Assembly (NCBI GenBank): GCA_002413345.1
Contig: DHWU01000001.1
Span: forward strand, 1 to 15,757
Direction of reading: 5' to 3'
DNA length: 15,757 nt
Origin: Propionibacteriaceae bacterium UBA5174
Lineage (GTDB): Bacteria; Actinomycetota; Actinomycetes; Propionibacteriales; Propionibacteriaceae
Each line of letters starts with the position of its first letter. Positions within the stretch are counted from its first letter, which is position 1. The translations under genes and the position numbers were made by a program. Below the pieces are notes generated by a model. It worked only from the letters and a program-made list of their open reading frames with translations, was not told the origin of the DNA and made no database searches. Of this stretch, positions 14,341-15,757 are shown piece after piece.

Positions 14341-15757
14341 ATGCGACGCTTGATGAGAATGTTGGCGGCCCTCTTGCTGGGTTTCGGTTGGCTGATGGTG
14401 GTCCCTGGCAGTGCGCAGGCCGCTGGGGCGGACTGGCGAATCGACAACTACGACGTGATCGCGAAAGTCGATGCCGGCGGCACCACCACGGTGCAACTCA
14501 ATATCGATTTCGATTTCGGCACCGAAGCCGGTCACGGGCCGTACCTGGTGCTGCCGCTGCGACAGATCGCCGAGGACGAGAACTACTGGCGGATGCTGGA
14601 CTACACCGTGGGTGCAGTGACCAGCCCAAGTGGCGCCGACACGAAGACGGTGACTGAGGAATCCAACGGCAATTTGGTGATCCGAGTTGGCGACGACGCA
14701 ATGACTTACACCGGAGTGCAGACCTACCAGATCAACTACACGGTGCGCGGCCTGATTGCACCCAACCAGAAGCAGGACAACAAGGATTACAGCCTGGACG
14801 AGTTCAACTGGCAGGTGGTCGGTCCAGGGTGGGAAGTTCCGATTGGCGCGGTGTCAGTGCAGTTCAGCGGCCCAGCCAAGATCAGCCAAGTCGCTTGCCT
14901 CTACGACGATAAGAGTGTCTGCACGAGTCTGGCCGACGGTGCCGGCGCCTCCTTTGTGGCAAAGAATGTTGGAAAGGGCGCCGGAGTACAGGTAGTTGCT
15001 GGCTATCCCGTTGGCACCTTTGTGGGGGCCGAGGCTCGGCTCACTAAGCGGGTGTGGTTGGGCAATATGTTCCTAGTCGACGGGTTGACTGTCGGGGTTA
15101 CTGCCGTCCTGGTTGTGGCCGGGTTCTACGTGTTGTTCCGTCGCACTCGGCGTGCGGCCCGCGATCAGGTCTATTTGGGCCTCACCCCGGGAGTCACCCC
15201 CGCACCGGGGAGCGAGGCCACTATTGGCCACGACTACGTTGATAGTCCGGTTGCAGTGGCCTTCACCCCGCCGCCAGGTGTGCGTCCCGGGGAAATTGGG
15301 ACGCTGATCGATGCCACCGCTGACGAACGGGACATCACCGCCACCTTGACCGATCTGGCCGTGCGTAACCACCTGAGTATTGAGCAGGGCGGTCGCCGCG
15401 ATTTCACTTTCACATTGAAGGACAACCCGAATGATGAACTGATCGGCTATGAGGAGGCCCTGCTGTCCCGACTGTTTGTCGAAGGCAATCAGGTGAGTAC
15501 CGACGACCTGCGTGACCAATCGTATTCGGGGATGCTGTCCGAGACCCGCTCCGATATGTACTCCCGGGTCACCAACGAACTGCGCTGGTTCCAGCAGAAT
15601 CCGGCCTTGGTTCGCGGTGGTGCGATCGCAGCCGGGATCGTCCTAGTCGTGGTGGGCATTGGGCTTGGGTGGTTGCTTGGCCAGGTCGGTTGGGGGCTGG
15701 TGGGATTGGCCCCAATCTTGATCGGGATCGGGGTGCTGATCATGAACAACAAGTTCG
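14341..15757 (+). CDS. DUF2207 domain membrane protein, partial (cut by window end)
   Basis: The frame is open from ATG 14341 to the right edge, so at least 472 residues are present and the C-terminus is missing. A signal peptide covers residues 1-27, with a hydrophobic core and SAQA-AG cleavage. An extracytoplasmic domain of about 215 residues begins WRIDNYDVIAKVDAGGTTTVQ and contains HGPYLVLP and DEFNWQVVGPGWEVPI, typical of the DUF2207 N-terminal domain. A helix lies at about 243-266. A cytoplasmic region with RPGEIGTLIDATADERDITATLTDLAVRNHL-type signature follows (residues split: GEIGTLIDA, ITATLTDLAVRNHLSI). Two more helices lie at about 427-449 and 451-470. The biochemical role of DUF2207 proteins is not known to me. 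The gene is divergent from nrtR with a probable leaderless promoter; no functional link to NAD is evident. Confidence 0.85.
   Translation, partial: MRRLMRMLAALLLGFGWLMVVPGSAQAAGADWRIDNYDVIAKVDAGGTTTVQLNIDFDFGTEAGHGPYLVLPLRQIAEDENYWRMLDYTVGAVTSPSGADTKTVTEESNGNLVIRVGDDAMTYTGVQTYQINYTVRGLIAPNQKQDNKDYSLDEFNWQVVGPGWEVPIGAVSVQFSGPAKISQVACLYDDKSVCTSLADGAGASFVAKNVGKGAGVQVVAGYPVGTFVGAEARLTKRVWLGNMFLVDGLTVGVTAVLVVAGFYVLFRRTRRAARDQVYLGLTPGVTPAPGSEATIGHDYVDSPVAVAFTPPPGVRPGEIGTLIDATADERDITATLTDLAVRNHLSIEQGGRRDFTFTLKDNPNDELIGYEEALLSRLFVEGNQVSTDDLRDQSYSGMLSETRSDMYSRVTNELRWFQQNPALVRGGAIAAGIVLVVVGIGLGWLLGQVGWGLVGLAPILIGIGVLIMNNKF

Noticed and set aside
1..15757. tRNA, rRNA, CRISPR array, transposase or insertion sequence
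   Set aside because: No cloverleaf-like element, regular repeat-spacer pattern or transposase motif was seen anywhere in the window.

Overview
The window looks like chromosomal DNA of an actinomycete (Actinomycetota). The evidence is a moderately high GC content (about 60% by eye), GTG starts, ATGA gene overlaps, an actinobacterial type VII secretion (T7SS/ESX) ATPase EccC with its partner EccD, a WS/DGAT acyltransferase, and an NrtR-like regulator near nadABC. I cannot name the genus.

Left part (about 144-6800) is a T7SS core locus. eccC reads right as one long polypeptide with three FtsK/SpoIIIE-type ATPase modules. eccD reads left from a divergent, very short intergenic region. eccD is followed, with an ATGA overlap, by a gene for an RDD membrane domain, a long Pro-rich linker and a C-terminal FHA phosphothreonine-binding domain. 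The secreted WXG100 pair, EccB, EccE and the MycP protease are not in the window, so the locus is either cut by the left edge or dispersed.

Middle part (about 6800-8640) is accessory-looking. It carries a 165-residue two-helix membrane protein, a three-helix membrane protein whose C-terminal external domain resembles the MmpS accessory fold, and a small opposite-strand open frame with a good ribosome binding site. About 7140-7680 is AT-richer (near 50% GC) than its surroundings. The function of these genes is unknown.

Right part (about 8640-14271, all minus strand) is an NAD biosynthesis block, in transcription order nrtR, a WS/DGAT-family acyltransferase, nadA, nadB, nadC. NadA (quinolinate synthase), NadB (L-aspartate oxidase) and NadC (quinolinate phosphoribosyltransferase) make nicotinate mononucleotide from aspartate. 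Their genes are joined by ATGA overlaps, and a promoter with an inverted repeat precedes nadA. The NrtR-like protein has a degenerate Nudix domain plus a winged helix and is the obvious candidate repressor. Divergent from nrtR, and cut by the right edge, is a secreted/membrane DUF2207 protein.

The core of every recognised gene is ordinary for its family. The least explained items are the FHA-RDD partner of the T7SS, the accessory membrane proteins after eccC, and the acyltransferase lodged between nrtR and nadABC.
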